Of a DNA stretch of 64,000 nt, positions 8,909 to 17,112 are shown piece by piece. The number at the start of each line of letters is the position of its first letter. Within the stretch, counting starts at the first letter, position 1. Source of the stretch: Mogibacterium diversum (GTDB lineage: Bacteria; Bacillota; Clostridia; Peptostreptococcales; Anaerovoracaceae); the NCBI RefSeq assembly GCF_002998925.1, contig NZ_CP027228.1:310001-374000 (forward strand), written 5' to 3'. The notes below the pieces were generated by a model. That model ran no database searches. It had not been told where the DNA came from and saw nothing but the letters and a program-made list of their open reading frames with translations. The position numbers were made by a program, and so were the translations under genes.

Positions 8909-9083
8909 TGTTGATAACTTCTCTTGACATATCAGAATAGAATCGCTAAGCCGTAAAAAATGCACATTTTTGTTTGTCAACTTATCCACTTCTGGGTGTT
9001 GAAAAGATTGTATACGATTTTTGATTTTTATGTGGATAATTCTTGATGTGTGCATTTTATTGGGATTCAAGCGATGTGGATAA
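8909..9083. promoter_or_regulatory. Cluster of four DnaA boxes
   Basis: Within 175 bp of AT-rich non-coding DNA there are two exact DnaA boxes on the minus strand (TGTGGATAA at 9031-9039 and 9075-9083, i.e. TTATCCACA) and two one-mismatch boxes (TGTTGATAA 8909-8917; TTATCCACT 8982-8990). The gap between the AlaX-like gene and the next gene (8843-9132) holds no ORF. No dnaA, dnaN, recF or rpmH lies nearby and gene orientation does not switch as at an origin, so a DnaA-titration or DnaA-regulated promoter site is more likely than oriC. Confidence 0.7.
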
Positions 9084-9132
9084 CTCGCGCTAATTTTGAT
9101 AGTCAAAAAAGAACAAGCATTGACAGATAAAA

Positions 9133-10410
9133 TTAGTCGTTATTTTCCGGGCTATAAATCATCTCGCTAAATTTTGCACCAGGCATCTCTGAGAAGCTCT
9201 TAAATACCTGAGTCTCTAGCTTGTATCTGCCTTTCAACTCGAGTTTGCTAGCATTCATGCTTCTACTTATATCGGCCTCCATATTAGTTATCTTGATGAT
9301 GTCATGGCTCATGACCACGAGCTCATTATTAGGTGTCAATAGATATGCACCATACATGTCGTGATTCATATAGTAGTTTGATGAATCCACATGATAATTA
9401 TCCTTATTGTATAGGATATATGTGATTCCGTTAGGGGCTGGCGACATGGTGGCGTCTGCCCCGAAGACGGAATCGTCCAGATCGAACGCTTCTGCAGGCA
9501 CTGTCAGTTCGTAAAGCGTTATATACTCGGCCTGCTGGAGCTGGAGCGCTGCCTCGTAGCTTGAGATGTGCATTAGAGTCGTCACTTCGAAATCTAGGAC
9601 GCTGCGTGTTCGCATGAGGCTGCGCGGTGAAAGTGTGATCAGCGCTTCACCGTAGATATATGAATCGGAAAGCGCTGTGAACCTGGACTTATACACCGCT
9701 TCTCCGCCGGTAGGAGTAGCGGAAGTATTTTCTTTTGATATTTTATTCCTGACCAGCTCAGCTAGACCGATTTCCTTAAACCTGCTTTGCTGCATTTCGC
9801 TGGTGGTCACATCCCCGAGGAACGAAGCACCATGAAAATCTTTATCTAGCATCCTCATGAGGAAGTAGTTGATGAGTTCAAACGAGGTGAGAGGGGATTT
9901 GCATACTAACTGCTGTCCTTCCTTGCTCTTCTCTTCAAAGCTATCACCCTCATATAGCAGCTTGCTAGAGGCCTCCTTCATAAGTCTGAGCCTCATCAAT
10001 GTTTCTTTACGAAAAGCCTGAATAAATGGTTCGTGGCCTTCATAATATTTTTCGTTCGTCGCTATAACCTCATCAATTAGCTGCACAAGTGTAAAGAATG
10101 GGATTTTAACTTCACTGCCTCCAAGACCACCTGATATACGTTTCCATTCTGACCTAACTTCACGACCACCTTCGGGGTTATTAGCATTTGAGAATATCTC
10201 ACGGTAATCATCCACGCCGTATTCTGAGAAATCGAGATGAATAAGCTGGAAGAGTTTATCTCTGCTTCCATCCTTTGCAGTCCATGAGACTTTCATTGCT
10301 ACGACACCCATGAGACGAGTGTCTGTCGCTATACATGAGTCAAAACGATAGTCTTTAAAATGATTATATTTGCTCGAAAGTTTACCTTCTACAACTCTTA
10401 GCTTGGGCAT
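9133..10410 (-). CDS. Unknown 425-aa protein
   Basis: I do not recognise this family. The protein is soluble-looking, with no signal peptide or clear membrane segment. It begins MPKLRVVEGKLSSKYNHFKDYRFDS and has a mixed, globular composition, with a GGLGGS turn (residues about 94-99) and a region near the C-terminus with beta-rich hydrophobic alternation (NELVVMSHDIIKITNME). The start ATG has a modest AAGGAGAAT ribosome-binding site. It is divergently placed from the metK riboswitch region and lies upstream of the DnaA-box cluster in the same direction as the AlaX-like gene. Codon use looks like that of neighbours. No function is proposed. Confidence 0.75.
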   Translation of the reverse strand: MPKLRVVEGKLSSKYNHFKDYRFDSCIATDTRLMGVVAMKVSWTAKDGSRDKLFQLIHLDFSEYGVDDYREIFSNANNPEGGREVRSEWKRISGGLGGSEVKIPFFTLVQLIDEVIATNEKYYEGHEPFIQAFRKETLMRLRLMKEASSKLLYEGDSFEEKSKEGQQLVCKSPLTSFELINYFLMRMLDKDFHGASFLGDVTTSEMQQSRFKEIGLAELVRNKISKENTSATPTGGEAVYKSRFTALSDSYIYGEALITLSPRSLMRTRSVLDFEVTTLMHISSYEAALQLQQAEYITLYELTVPAEAFDLDDSVFGADATMSPAPNGITYILYNKDNYHVDSSNYYMNHDMYGAYLLTPNNELVVMSHDIIKITNMEADISRSMNASKLELKGRYKLETQVFKSFSEMPGAKFSEMIYSPENND

Positions 10411-10519
10411 ATTAATTCTCCTTGTCAGTCCATAACACTATGATTATACCAAAACTGAGCTATAATCTCGCTCTTGCTGCCATTTTTCTCAAAAAACCAT
10501 AATATGTAACATATGAAAC

Positions 10520-10547
10520 TTGACACTAACGGATTTACATATATAAT
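10520..10547 (+). promoter_or_regulatory. Sigma-A type promoter of the metK leader
   Basis: TTGACA at 10520-10525 and TATAAT at 10542-10547 are both exact consensus hexamers with a 16-base spacer. Transcription would start about 10554, just before the SAM-I aptamer. Confidence 0.85.
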
Positions 10548-10557
10548 ACTTTTACAA

Positions 10558-10659
10558 TCCTTATTAAGAGCGAGTGAGGGAATGGGCCCGATGAACTCGC
10601 GGCAGCATCGCATGTTGCGGTTGTGCCAAGTCCCACAGGTAAAGCCTGAAAGATGAGGA
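10558..10659 (+). ncRNA. SAM-I (S-box) riboswitch aptamer upstream of metK
   Basis: The leader carries the S-box core: P1 5' strand TCCTTAT (10558-10564), AGAGCGAGTGAGGGA, GGGCCCGATGAACTCGCGGCA, then TTGTGCCAAGTCCC and CTGAAAGATGAGGA, whose ATGAGGA (10653-10659) closes P1. S-box RNAs bind S-adenosylmethionine and switch off methionine/SAM genes. The gene that follows is SAM synthetase, the expected target. A competing terminator follows at 10684. Confidence 0.95.
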
Positions 10660-10683
10660 GACATATTCATAGATGAAAATTGT

Positions 10684-10724
10684 CTCTTCATGCATGTGGC
10701 TCATGCTGAAGAGTTTTTTATTTG
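10684..10724 (+). terminator. SAM-I expression platform: terminator with competing antiterminator
   Basis: CTCTTCATGCATG (from 10684) pairs with CATGCTGAAGAG and is followed by a run of six T. The alternative fold pairs ATGAGGAGACA (10653-10663, which includes the P1 3' strand) with TGTCTCTTCAT (10681-10691), opening the terminator. SAM binding stabilises P1, blocks the antiterminator and stops transcription before metK. Confidence 0.88.
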
Positions 10725-10757
10725 AAGAAGGGCAGTAATGCTCAATGGAGGTTTTTA

Positions 10758-11948
10758 ATGAAGAAATTATTTACATCAGAATCGGTTACAGAAGGTCATC
10801 CTGATAAAGTTTGCGATCAAATATCCGATGCGATTCTTGATGCCATACTTGCCGAAGATCCTCATGCTCATGTAGCATGCGAGACAGCAACCAAGACAGG
10901 ATTTGTAATCGTATTTGGTGAGATTTCAACTACCTGCACTGTAGATATCGAGGGAATTGTTAGAGGTGTTGTTAAGAGTATAGGATATGATTGCAGTGAA
11001 GTTTGCTTTGACGGTAACACTTGCGCAGTTCTCGTCAGCATCGAGGAACAGTCGCCTGATATCGCCATGGGGGTAAACGAATCCTTTGAGGTTAAGGAAG
11101 GAAAGGAAGCTGACGATGATGCTATGACTGGTGCAGGAGATCAAGGTATGATGTTCGGATTCGCTTGTGATGAGACGGAAGAGCTCATGCCAATGCCTAT
11201 TTCTCTCGCGCACCAACTAGCAAGAAGGCTTGCTGAAGTAAGAAAAGATGGTACAGTAAGCTACTTAAGACCTGATGGTAAGACGCAGGTTACAGTTGAA
11301 TATGATGATGACAAGGTTGTAAGAGTTGACACTGTAGTAATCTCAACTCAGCACGATCCAGATGCAACTCTCGAACAGATTAGACGCGATATGATTGAAC
11401 ATGTAATTAAACCTATTATCCCTGCTGAGCTAATCGACGATGAAACTAAACTGTTCGTTAACCCTACTGGCAGATTCGTAATCGGTGGTCCAAAGGGTGA
11501 CTCTGGTTTGACAGGACGTAAGATCATCGTTGATACTTACGGTGGATATGCTAGCCATGGTGGTGGTGCATTCTCAGGTAAAGATCCAACGAAGGTTGAT
11601 AGAAGTGGTGCATATATGGCTAGATATATTGCAAAAAATATCGTCGCTGCTGGACTTGCTCGTAAATGCGAGATTGAGCTAGCTTATGCTATCGGCGTCG
11701 CAGAGCCGGTTTCCGTATATGTAAACACCTATGGGACTGCAAGCCTCAAAGATGAAGACATCGCCAAGCTAGTGAGAGAGAACTTCGATATGAGACCAGC
11801 TGCTATCATCAAGCAGCTCGACCTCCTTAAGCCAATCTATAGAGCACTGGCAGCCTACGGACACTTCGGCAGAGATGCGCTCGGCGTTAGATGGGAAGAC
11901 ACAGATAAGGCTGAGCAGCTAAAGGCTGCAGCGGAGAAGTTCGCATAG
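10758..11948 (+). CDS. metK: S-adenosylmethionine synthetase
   Basis: MetK makes S-adenosylmethionine from methionine and ATP in the cytoplasm. Signature blocks are FTSESVTEGHPDKVCDQISDA at the start, GAGDQGMMFGFACDE, and GGPKGDSGLTGRKIIVDTYGG, with the normal 396-aa length. ATG 10758 is preceded by GGAGG with seven-base spacing; a TTG 36 bp upstream is in frame but overlaps the riboswitch terminator tail. It is regulated by the SAM-I riboswitch just upstream and looks monocistronic, ending in a strong inverted repeat. Confidence 0.98.
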   Translation: MKKLFTSESVTEGHPDKVCDQISDAILDAILAEDPHAHVACETATKTGFVIVFGEISTTCTVDIEGIVRGVVKSIGYDCSEVCFDGNTCAVLVSIEEQSPDIAMGVNESFEVKEGKEADDDAMTGAGDQGMMFGFACDETEELMPMPISLAHQLARRLAEVRKDGTVSYLRPDGKTQVTVEYDDDKVVRVDTVVISTQHDPDATLEQIRRDMIEHVIKPIIPAELIDDETKLFVNPTGRFVIGGPKGDSGLTGRKIIVDTYGGYASHGGGAFSGKDPTKVDRSGAYMARYIAKNIVAAGLARKCEIELAYAIGVAEPVSVYVNTYGTASLKDEDIAKLVRENFDMRPAAIIKQLDLLKPIYRALAAYGHFGRDALGVRWEDTDKAEQLKAAAEKFA

Positions 11949-11982
11949 GATAAAGCGAATACATAAAGTTAATACCACAAGA

Positions 11983-12030
11983 ATAATGGGCTAATACAAT
12001 CATCTGGGCATGTTTGTATTAGCCCATTAT
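11983..12030. terminator. Perfect 17-bp inverted repeat after metK
   Basis: ATAATGGGCTAATACAA (11983-11999) and its exact complement (12014-12030) enclose a 14-base loop. There is no T run on the + side; the next bases, GATATAATTATATG, look like the -10 region of the following gene. It probably ends metK transcription, but could also act as an operator. Confidence 0.65.
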
Positions 12031-12071
12031 GATATAATTATATGATTTTATATATGCAAGAAGGTGTATTT

Positions 12072-13379
12072 ATGTCGCAAAAGCACATGAGGGAAAAGGG
12101 TGCATTCCATAGCCCTCAGATTCCCAAAACTCTAAGAAGTGACATTTTAATAATCGGTGGCGGTCCAGCAGGTATGGCAGCAGCTATAAGTGCCAAGCGA
12201 AGCAATTCTAAGCTTGATGTGGTTTTGATTGAAAAAAATGAAATCATGGGCCGTAAGCTTCGTGCGACTGGTAATGGAAGATGCAATATAACTAATGTTA
12301 ATGCGGAAGGTTTTAGTGAAGTTACTAGTTTTTTGAGTTCTCTAGGCATAGTGACTAAAACTAATGACAATGGATTTCTCTACCCTGTATCTGAGTCTGC
12401 TGCTGATGTTTCAGAACTGCTTGAGTTAAGGCTAAAGCAGCTCGGTGTAAAGGTATATACTGGTGTTACTGCAATGGAAGTATCGTATGCTTCTGACAAG
12501 ACTGAATTCGTAACGTCGGTTTCCATGGGGGGCGCAAGTAGCCAAGGTAGATTGGCTAATGCACTTAAGTGCACCGTATATTCGTCAGCACTTGTAATAG
12601 CTGCAGGTGGCAAGTCCGCACCTGTATACGGTTCAACTGGAGAAGGATACAGGTGGCTCAGAGGACTTGGTCATACTGTTACTAGGCTCGTGCCTTCACT
12701 TGCACCGATAGAGTGTGGTGGTGCAGATTTATCAAAGCTGTCGGGTACAAGAGTTCGTGCGGAAGCGAAGCTATTTAAGAATGGCGAAGAAATACATAGA
12801 GAATGTGGAGAAGTTCTATTCACTAAGTTTGGGCTCTCAGGCATATGCGTATTTAATCTATCTAAGATGATGAAGTTTGAACCAGGAGATACTTTTTCTA
12901 ACTTCGAAATCGAACTTGATTTATGTAGAGATGTAGAGTTAGGAGAGGTTTTAAAGCGTGCGGCCGAAAGAGTTTCTAATACAAATAATGAATTTTTAGA
13001 GAGCGAGAAGCTTGTGGATGTGTTTAAGACTGTTTTCAAGGAAGGCGCAGCGCTTGAAATAATTAGGCAGGCTGGCTTTAAAGCAGATGAAGACTCTCTA
13101 GTCTTATCATCAGAAGAAGCAAGAGATAAGCTAGTAGCAAGTGCGAGTGCTCTTAAGTTCCAGCCGACAGGCCAGAAGGGGTGGAAGGAAGCGCAGTGCA
13201 CTTCAGGTGGAGTTGTAGAATCTGAAGTTGATCAATCGTCGTTTGAATCAAATCTAGTAAAGAATCTATATATTGTTGGTGAAGTTCTAGATTACGACGG
13301 CTTTTGCGGTGGATATAACCTAAATCATGCTTTTCTGTCCGGAAAGCGTGCAGGTGCTGCAGTGGCAGACCGTATTTAG
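12072..13379 (+). CDS. HI0933/YhiN-family FAD-dependent flavoprotein
   Basis: The 435-aa protein has the dinucleotide-binding motif ILIIGGGPAGMAAAISAKR near the start, RKLRATGNGRCNITN, VIAAGGKSAP, LFTKFGLSGICV and the C-terminal FAD-binding block GEVLDYDGFCGGYNLNHAFLSG. This is the HI0933-like (BaiN/YhiN) flavoprotein family of cytoplasmic oxidoreductases; the physiological substrate is not established for most members. ATG 12072 follows AGAAGG with seven-base spacing; upstream in-frame ATG codons lack a site. A second, unrelated-family FAD protein follows 55 bp later, probably in the same operon. Confidence 0.92.
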   Translation: MSQKHMREKGAFHSPQIPKTLRSDILIIGGGPAGMAAAISAKRSNSKLDVVLIEKNEIMGRKLRATGNGRCNITNVNAEGFSEVTSFLSSLGIVTKTNDNGFLYPVSESAADVSELLELRLKQLGVKVYTGVTAMEVSYASDKTEFVTSVSMGGASSQGRLANALKCTVYSSALVIAAGGKSAPVYGSTGEGYRWLRGLGHTVTRLVPSLAPIECGGADLSKLSGTRVRAEAKLFKNGEEIHRECGEVLFTKFGLSGICVFNLSKMMKFEPGDTFSNFEIELDLCRDVELGEVLKRAAERVSNTNNEFLESEKLVDVFKTVFKEGAALEIIRQAGFKADEDSLVLSSEEARDKLVASASALKFQPTGQKGWKEAQCTSGGVVESEVDQSSFESNLVKNLYIVGEVLDYDGFCGGYNLNHAFLSGKRAGAAVADRI

Positions 13380-13434
13380 ACTAGGTACGAGTAGGGCTCT
13401 GAAAAGGTTAAAGTATAAGGATGAAGTACAAAGT

Positions 13435-15312
13435 ATGGAAACTAGAATTGTAGATAGAGTATGGCGCGGCGGAGAGACGCCTGGTAAATATTCATACCGT
13501 ATTAGCGAAGTTAAGCTTCCTGTGGGACGTGAAATGACTGATTTACCAGCCAAAATATCTAAGCAGCTATCTTTAAAAGCTTCGGATATCATGACTTGGC
13601 AGGTTGCTCGTGAGTCGATAGATGCAAGGGACAAGTCAAATATATTCATGGTATATACCGTGGATTTTACGACAAGAGTGCAGGTGTCACCTAGAATTGC
13701 AAAAAAGCATAAGTGTAACGTGCATAGGCAAATTGAAAAATTGGCCCCGATACCTGGAAGTGAGAATCTTATAGGTCGCCCAGTTATCGTAGGATTTGGT
13801 CCGTGCGGGATATTTGCAGCCCTAGAGCTTGCTAGGAATGGATATAGACCGATAGTCATAGAGCGTGGCAAGGGCATGTCTGAACGTGTTAAGGATGTAG
13901 AGGCATTTAAAAACGATGGCGTTCTAAATGAAGAATCCAACATTCTCTTTGGAGAAGGTGGAGCTGGTACATTTTCCGATGGAAAGCTAACCAGCGGTAT
14001 CAAAGATCCTAATATCAAGTTCGTAATGGAGACCTTCGCTGACGCTGGCGCAGGAGAAGAAATTATATATAAGCATAAGCCTCACATAGGTACAGATGTA
14101 CTGAGGGCAGTGATAGTAAGGCTTAGAGAGCAGATAATTGCCCACGGTGGCGAAGTTAGGTTTGGATCAAAGCTCAGCGATATATCGATTTCAAATGGCG
14201 AACTAAGGTCTGTAACTGTCACTTCTTCAGATGGAAGTAAAGAGGTTATTGAAACCAATGCGATGATTCTTGCCACTGGTCATAGTGCGAGAGATACGTA
14301 CGAGTTAATCAAAGATTCGAAACTTGCGATGGAGCAGAAACCGCTTTCTATAGGTGTTAGAATGGAGCATCCACAAGAGCTAATCGATAGAGCACAGTAC
14401 GGAGCAGAGGATAGGCTTCCGCCTGCAGAATACAAGGTTTCGTACAAAGCGAGCAATGGAAGAGGCGTATATTCTTTCTGCATGTGCCCTGGAGGTGAGG
14501 TTGTAACTTGCTCGACACATAGTGGAGAAGTCTGCGTTAACGGCATGAGCAACAGGCGGAGAGATAGCGGCACTGCTAACAGTGGCATTCTCTGCGATGT
14601 GAGAGTGCGCGACTTTGAATCCGATGATGTGCTAGCAGGCATCAGATTCCAGCAGAAGTACGAAAGACTAGCCTTTGAAAATGGCGGTGGAAACTACAAT
14701 CCTCCAACCTGCACCATGGGTGAGTTCCTCTCTGGAAAAGCAGATAAGGTCATTGCATCTCTTCCGGACTTCGCATACGAAGCGATAAGAGAAGCAGTCC
14801 CGAATTTCGCCAAAAAGATTCACGGATATGATAGCCCAGATGCAGTGATCAAAGCTGTTGAAACTAGAAGCTCGGCACCTCTAAGAGTTATTAGAGATAG
14901 GGAGACGGGCGAAAGTACAACGATCTCCGGTATTTATCCTGCAGGTGAGGGCTGTGGATATGCAGGTGGTATTACATCAGCAGCATGCGACGGCATAAAG
15001 CAGGCAGATAAGTTGATAGAGCGATTTATGGAACCTTTAATGTGTACAGCAGACGAATTATTTAATCAAATAAAGCAACTTTCCACGAATATAACTGAGG
15101 AAAATTATCATGCATACAATATGCAGGGATATGATATTTTGATTAAAATAAAAGAATTAAGAGTTGCACAAGAGCAAGCATATAACATACTTTTTAGGTA
15201 TCACAACAATTTAGCGGATAGTCTAAATAAACAGTGGATTGCAGATATGTTAGATTATATATGTGGATGGTGTGCTCCGGAAAAATACATTTGGGGGAAT
15301 AGGGGAAAATAG
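13435..15312 (+). CDS. COG2509-type FAD-dependent dehydrogenase with an additional C-terminal domain
   Basis: Residues about 1-530 match the uncharacterised FAD-dependent dehydrogenase family: an N-terminal region (SEVKLPVGREM), FAD motif VIVGFGPCGIFAALELA, FGEGGAGTFSDGKL, MCPGGEVVTCS and the family's normal end GIYPAGEGCGYAGGITSAACDGI followed by an LIERF helix. About 95 more residues follow (MEPLMCTADELFNQ... to KYIWGNRGK), helical, AT-rich and unlike the flavoprotein part. They resemble a separate small soluble protein fused in frame; an internal ATG (15028) begins near the junction. Start ATG 13435 has only a weak, distant AAGG, and upstream in-frame codons overlap the preceding gene. Substrate is unknown. 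Confidence 0.85.
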   Translation: METRIVDRVWRGGETPGKYSYRISEVKLPVGREMTDLPAKISKQLSLKASDIMTWQVARESIDARDKSNIFMVYTVDFTTRVQVSPRIAKKHKCNVHRQIEKLAPIPGSENLIGRPVIVGFGPCGIFAALELARNGYRPIVIERGKGMSERVKDVEAFKNDGVLNEESNILFGEGGAGTFSDGKLTSGIKDPNIKFVMETFADAGAGEEIIYKHKPHIGTDVLRAVIVRLREQIIAHGGEVRFGSKLSDISISNGELRSVTVTSSDGSKEVIETNAMILATGHSARDTYELIKDSKLAMEQKPLSIGVRMEHPQELIDRAQYGAEDRLPPAEYKVSYKASNGRGVYSFCMCPGGEVVTCSTHSGEVCVNGMSNRRRDSGTANSGILCDVRVRDFESDDVLAGIRFQQKYERLAFENGGGNYNPPTCTMGEFLSGKADKVIASLPDFAYEAIREAVPNFAKKIHGYDSPDAVIKAVETRSSAPLRVIRDRETGESTTISGIYPAGEGCGYAGGITSAACDGIKQADKLIERFMEPLMCTADELFNQIKQLSTNITEENYHAYNMQGYDILIKIKELRVAQEQAYNILFRYHNNLADSLNKQWIADMLDYICGWCAPEKYIWGNRGK

Positions 15313-15380
15313 CAATAGATTAGTTATAAATTATATTTAGCGTTGCTACTAGTAAAGTACCACCGCTTACTGGAGAAAAT

Positions 15381-15461
15381 ATGAATAAGTTTGTACTGTT
15401 TTTTTTAGGTATTATTACCTCATTGATTATATCGTATATATTAGGACATCTTTATGTATAA
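15381..15461 (+). CDS. 26-aa single-pass membrane peptide, translationally coupled to the DUF3267 protein
   Basis: ATG 15381 is preceded by TGGAG with seven-base spacing. The peptide MNKFVLFFLGIITSLIISYI is almost wholly hydrophobic (one transmembrane helix) and ends GHLYV. Its last eight bases overlap the ATG of the next gene (15454), a typical sign of coupled translation. It could act as a leader that loads ribosomes for the metalloprotease or be a small membrane partner. No family recognised. Confidence 0.5.
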   Translation: MNKFVLFFLGIITSLIISYILGHLYV

Positions 15462-16071
15462 GTTTTTAAATAAGCATAAATTAATTAAGGATTTGCATAA
15501 TCTAGAAGAAGCTAATCTACCTGATAATGCAGTTATGTTCAAGGAGAGCAAGGATGTAGAGGCGCTTATTCCTAAGTGTTTACTTTTAGCAATAGTCGTA
15601 ACGATTATTTTTGTTACCATTAGTAAGGTTATTTCTGATATTCAGGGTGTACCATACATAGGTGCAGATTACTTTACTTTGGATATAGTAGCTCTTTGGA
15701 TTATACAGGCGATATTACATGAATATATCCATGCTGTGTGTTATGGAAAAAATGCGGATGTGAAGATTTACATATCCTTAAGCAATGGGGTTCTAGCATG
15801 TCACTCTACAAAGCCACTCGAGAAAAAAAGATTTATACTAATGTCCATTGCGCCAACATTAATTTTTGCCGTTATTCCATATATTTTCTGGGCTGTTTTT
15901 TTTGTAAACATGGGAGATATAGGAACCAAAGTTTTATCATACTGTGCATTTCCATTTATTTTTGGGGTAGGGGACTATATCAATATAGTTAATACAATAC
16001 GACAAGTACCTAAGGGAGGATTTGTTGTTAATTCTGGATTCCATTCTTATTGGTTTCATCATAAAGAATAA
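15454..16071 (+). CDS. DUF3267-family membrane zinc metalloprotease-like protein
   Basis: The 205-aa protein has a zincin motif HEYIHAVCYG within the membrane-associated core, with hydrophobic helices at about residues 45-65 (CLLLAIVVTIIFVTI), 72-90, 125-155 and near the C-terminus, as in DUF3267 site-2-protease-like proteins. The conserved HExxH suggests zinc binding and peptidase activity at the membrane, though no substrate is known. The gene and the preceding tail of the FAD protein are more AT-rich than neighbours. It overlaps the 26-aa peptide by eight bases. No clear terminator follows. Confidence 0.82.
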   Translation: MYKFLNKHKLIKDLHNLEEANLPDNAVMFKESKDVEALIPKCLLLAIVVTIIFVTISKVISDIQGVPYIGADYFTLDIVALWIIQAILHEYIHAVCYGKNADVKIYISLSNGVLACHSTKPLEKKRFILMSIAPTLIFAVIPYIFWAVFFVNMGDIGTKVLSYCAFPFIFGVGDYINIVNTIRQVPKGGFVVNSGFHSYWFHHKE

Positions 16072-16169
16072 TAAAAAAACTACAAATCAAGCTTTAAATC
16101 TTAATATAAATAATTATACAGTTAGTATTATGAGGCAGGGTAATAAACAAAAATCATTATAAATGAAAA

Positions 16170-16222
16170 ACTTCTGCGACACTTTAAATGCGGTCTATAA
16201 ACAACAAATAAAGGAGCAGAAG
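16170..16222. other. Inverted repeat in the 188-bp gap before dapB
   Basis: ACTTCTGC (16170-16177) and GCAGAAGT (16215-16222) are exact complements separated by 37 bases. The gap 16072-16259 holds no ORF. It lies between convergent genes and may be part of a weak bidirectional terminator. Confidence 0.4.
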
Positions 16223-16259
16223 TCAATATATTCACTATGTGTTGATTGACATAAATAGT

Positions 16260-17054
16260 CTAAAGCCCAAAGCAATCCTGAACCGTATATGATCCAACAG
16301 GCTGCTTGCTGAGGTAAACTGCACAGTCAACTACACCGGCAGCAAAGCACTTAAAGCTCTGAGAGTGGTGAGTTATCTCGAGCCTTTCGCCGAGACCTAC
16401 AAAATAAGTTGTATGGCTGCTTGAGATATCTCCGCCTCGGATGGAATGAAAAGCAATCTCGCCGTGCTCACGAGGACACCTTCCTTGTCTGCCATATCTA
16501 TCCACATCATGGAGTGATTCGCCTCTAGTTTTAGCTACGAGCTCACCGATTTCCTTAGCAGTACCACTAGGAGAGTCAAGTTTAGTGCTGTCGTGCATGT
16601 CGAGTATCTCAACATCCACATCACCAGCCAATTTCGTGGCATCTTCAATTAGTTTATACATAACATTTACAAGTCTAGATGTATTAGCCGCAAGCATTAC
16701 AGGGATTGTTTTACCTGCTTCTTCAAATGCTTCCCTCTGTTCTTGGCTGAAACCCGTAGTTCCACAGATTAGTGCTTTCTTGTGCTTTTTCGCAGCTTCG
16801 AGTGTAATCATAGCCTGCTCAACAGTGGCGAAATCGATGATCACATCGCAGTCATCAATTAGCTCTTCGATGTCTGAAACAACAGGAGCACCTAACACTC
16901 TGCCAATCATAGCAACTTCTCCGATGTCCTTGCCGATGTAATCTCTATCAGCAGGAGCGACACCACCGACAACAGTGATGTCTTCACGGTCTGCAGCAAT
17001 CGCTGTAATCAGGCGACCCATTTTGCCGCGAGGACCAACAACTAGAAGTTTCAT
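16260..17054 (-). CDS. dapB: 4-hydroxy-tetrahydrodipicolinate reductase
   Basis: DapB reduces 4-hydroxy-tetrahydrodipicolinate with NAD(P)H in the diaminopimelate/lysine pathway, feeding peptidoglycan. The N-terminal Rossmann motif VGPRGKMGRL, the CGTTGFS block and the active-site segment MHDSTKLDSPSGTA are present; the catalytic His and the Lys of the HxxxK pattern are kept although the second His of the common HH pair is Asp. ATG 17054 has GGAGG with seven-base spacing; an upstream in-frame start (17075) lies before that site. Length 264 aa is normal. No other dap genes are adjacent. Confidence 0.94.
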   Translation of the reverse strand: MKLLVVGPRGKMGRLITAIAADREDITVVGGVAPADRDYIGKDIGEVAMIGRVLGAPVVSDIEELIDDCDVIIDFATVEQAMITLEAAKKHKKALICGTTGFSQEQREAFEEAGKTIPVMLAANTSRLVNVMYKLIEDATKLAGDVDVEILDMHDSTKLDSPSGTAKEIGELVAKTRGESLHDVDRYGRQGRCPREHGEIAFHSIRGGDISSSHTTYFVGLGERLEITHHSQSFKCFAAGVVDCAVYLSKQPVGSYTVQDCFGL

Positions 17055-17112
17055 AAAACTACCTCCAATTAACAAAATAATTACTTAATAATAATCGTAA
17101 AAAATCTGAGTG

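Noticed and set aside
8843..9132. Chromosomal origin of replication
   Set aside because: No dnaA, dnaN, recF, rpmH or strand switch; only four boxes. A secondary DnaA site is more likely.
10722..10757. Longer metK start at TTG 10722
   Set aside because: It overlaps the riboswitch terminator tail; ATG 10758 has GGAGG and gives the standard MetK N-terminus.
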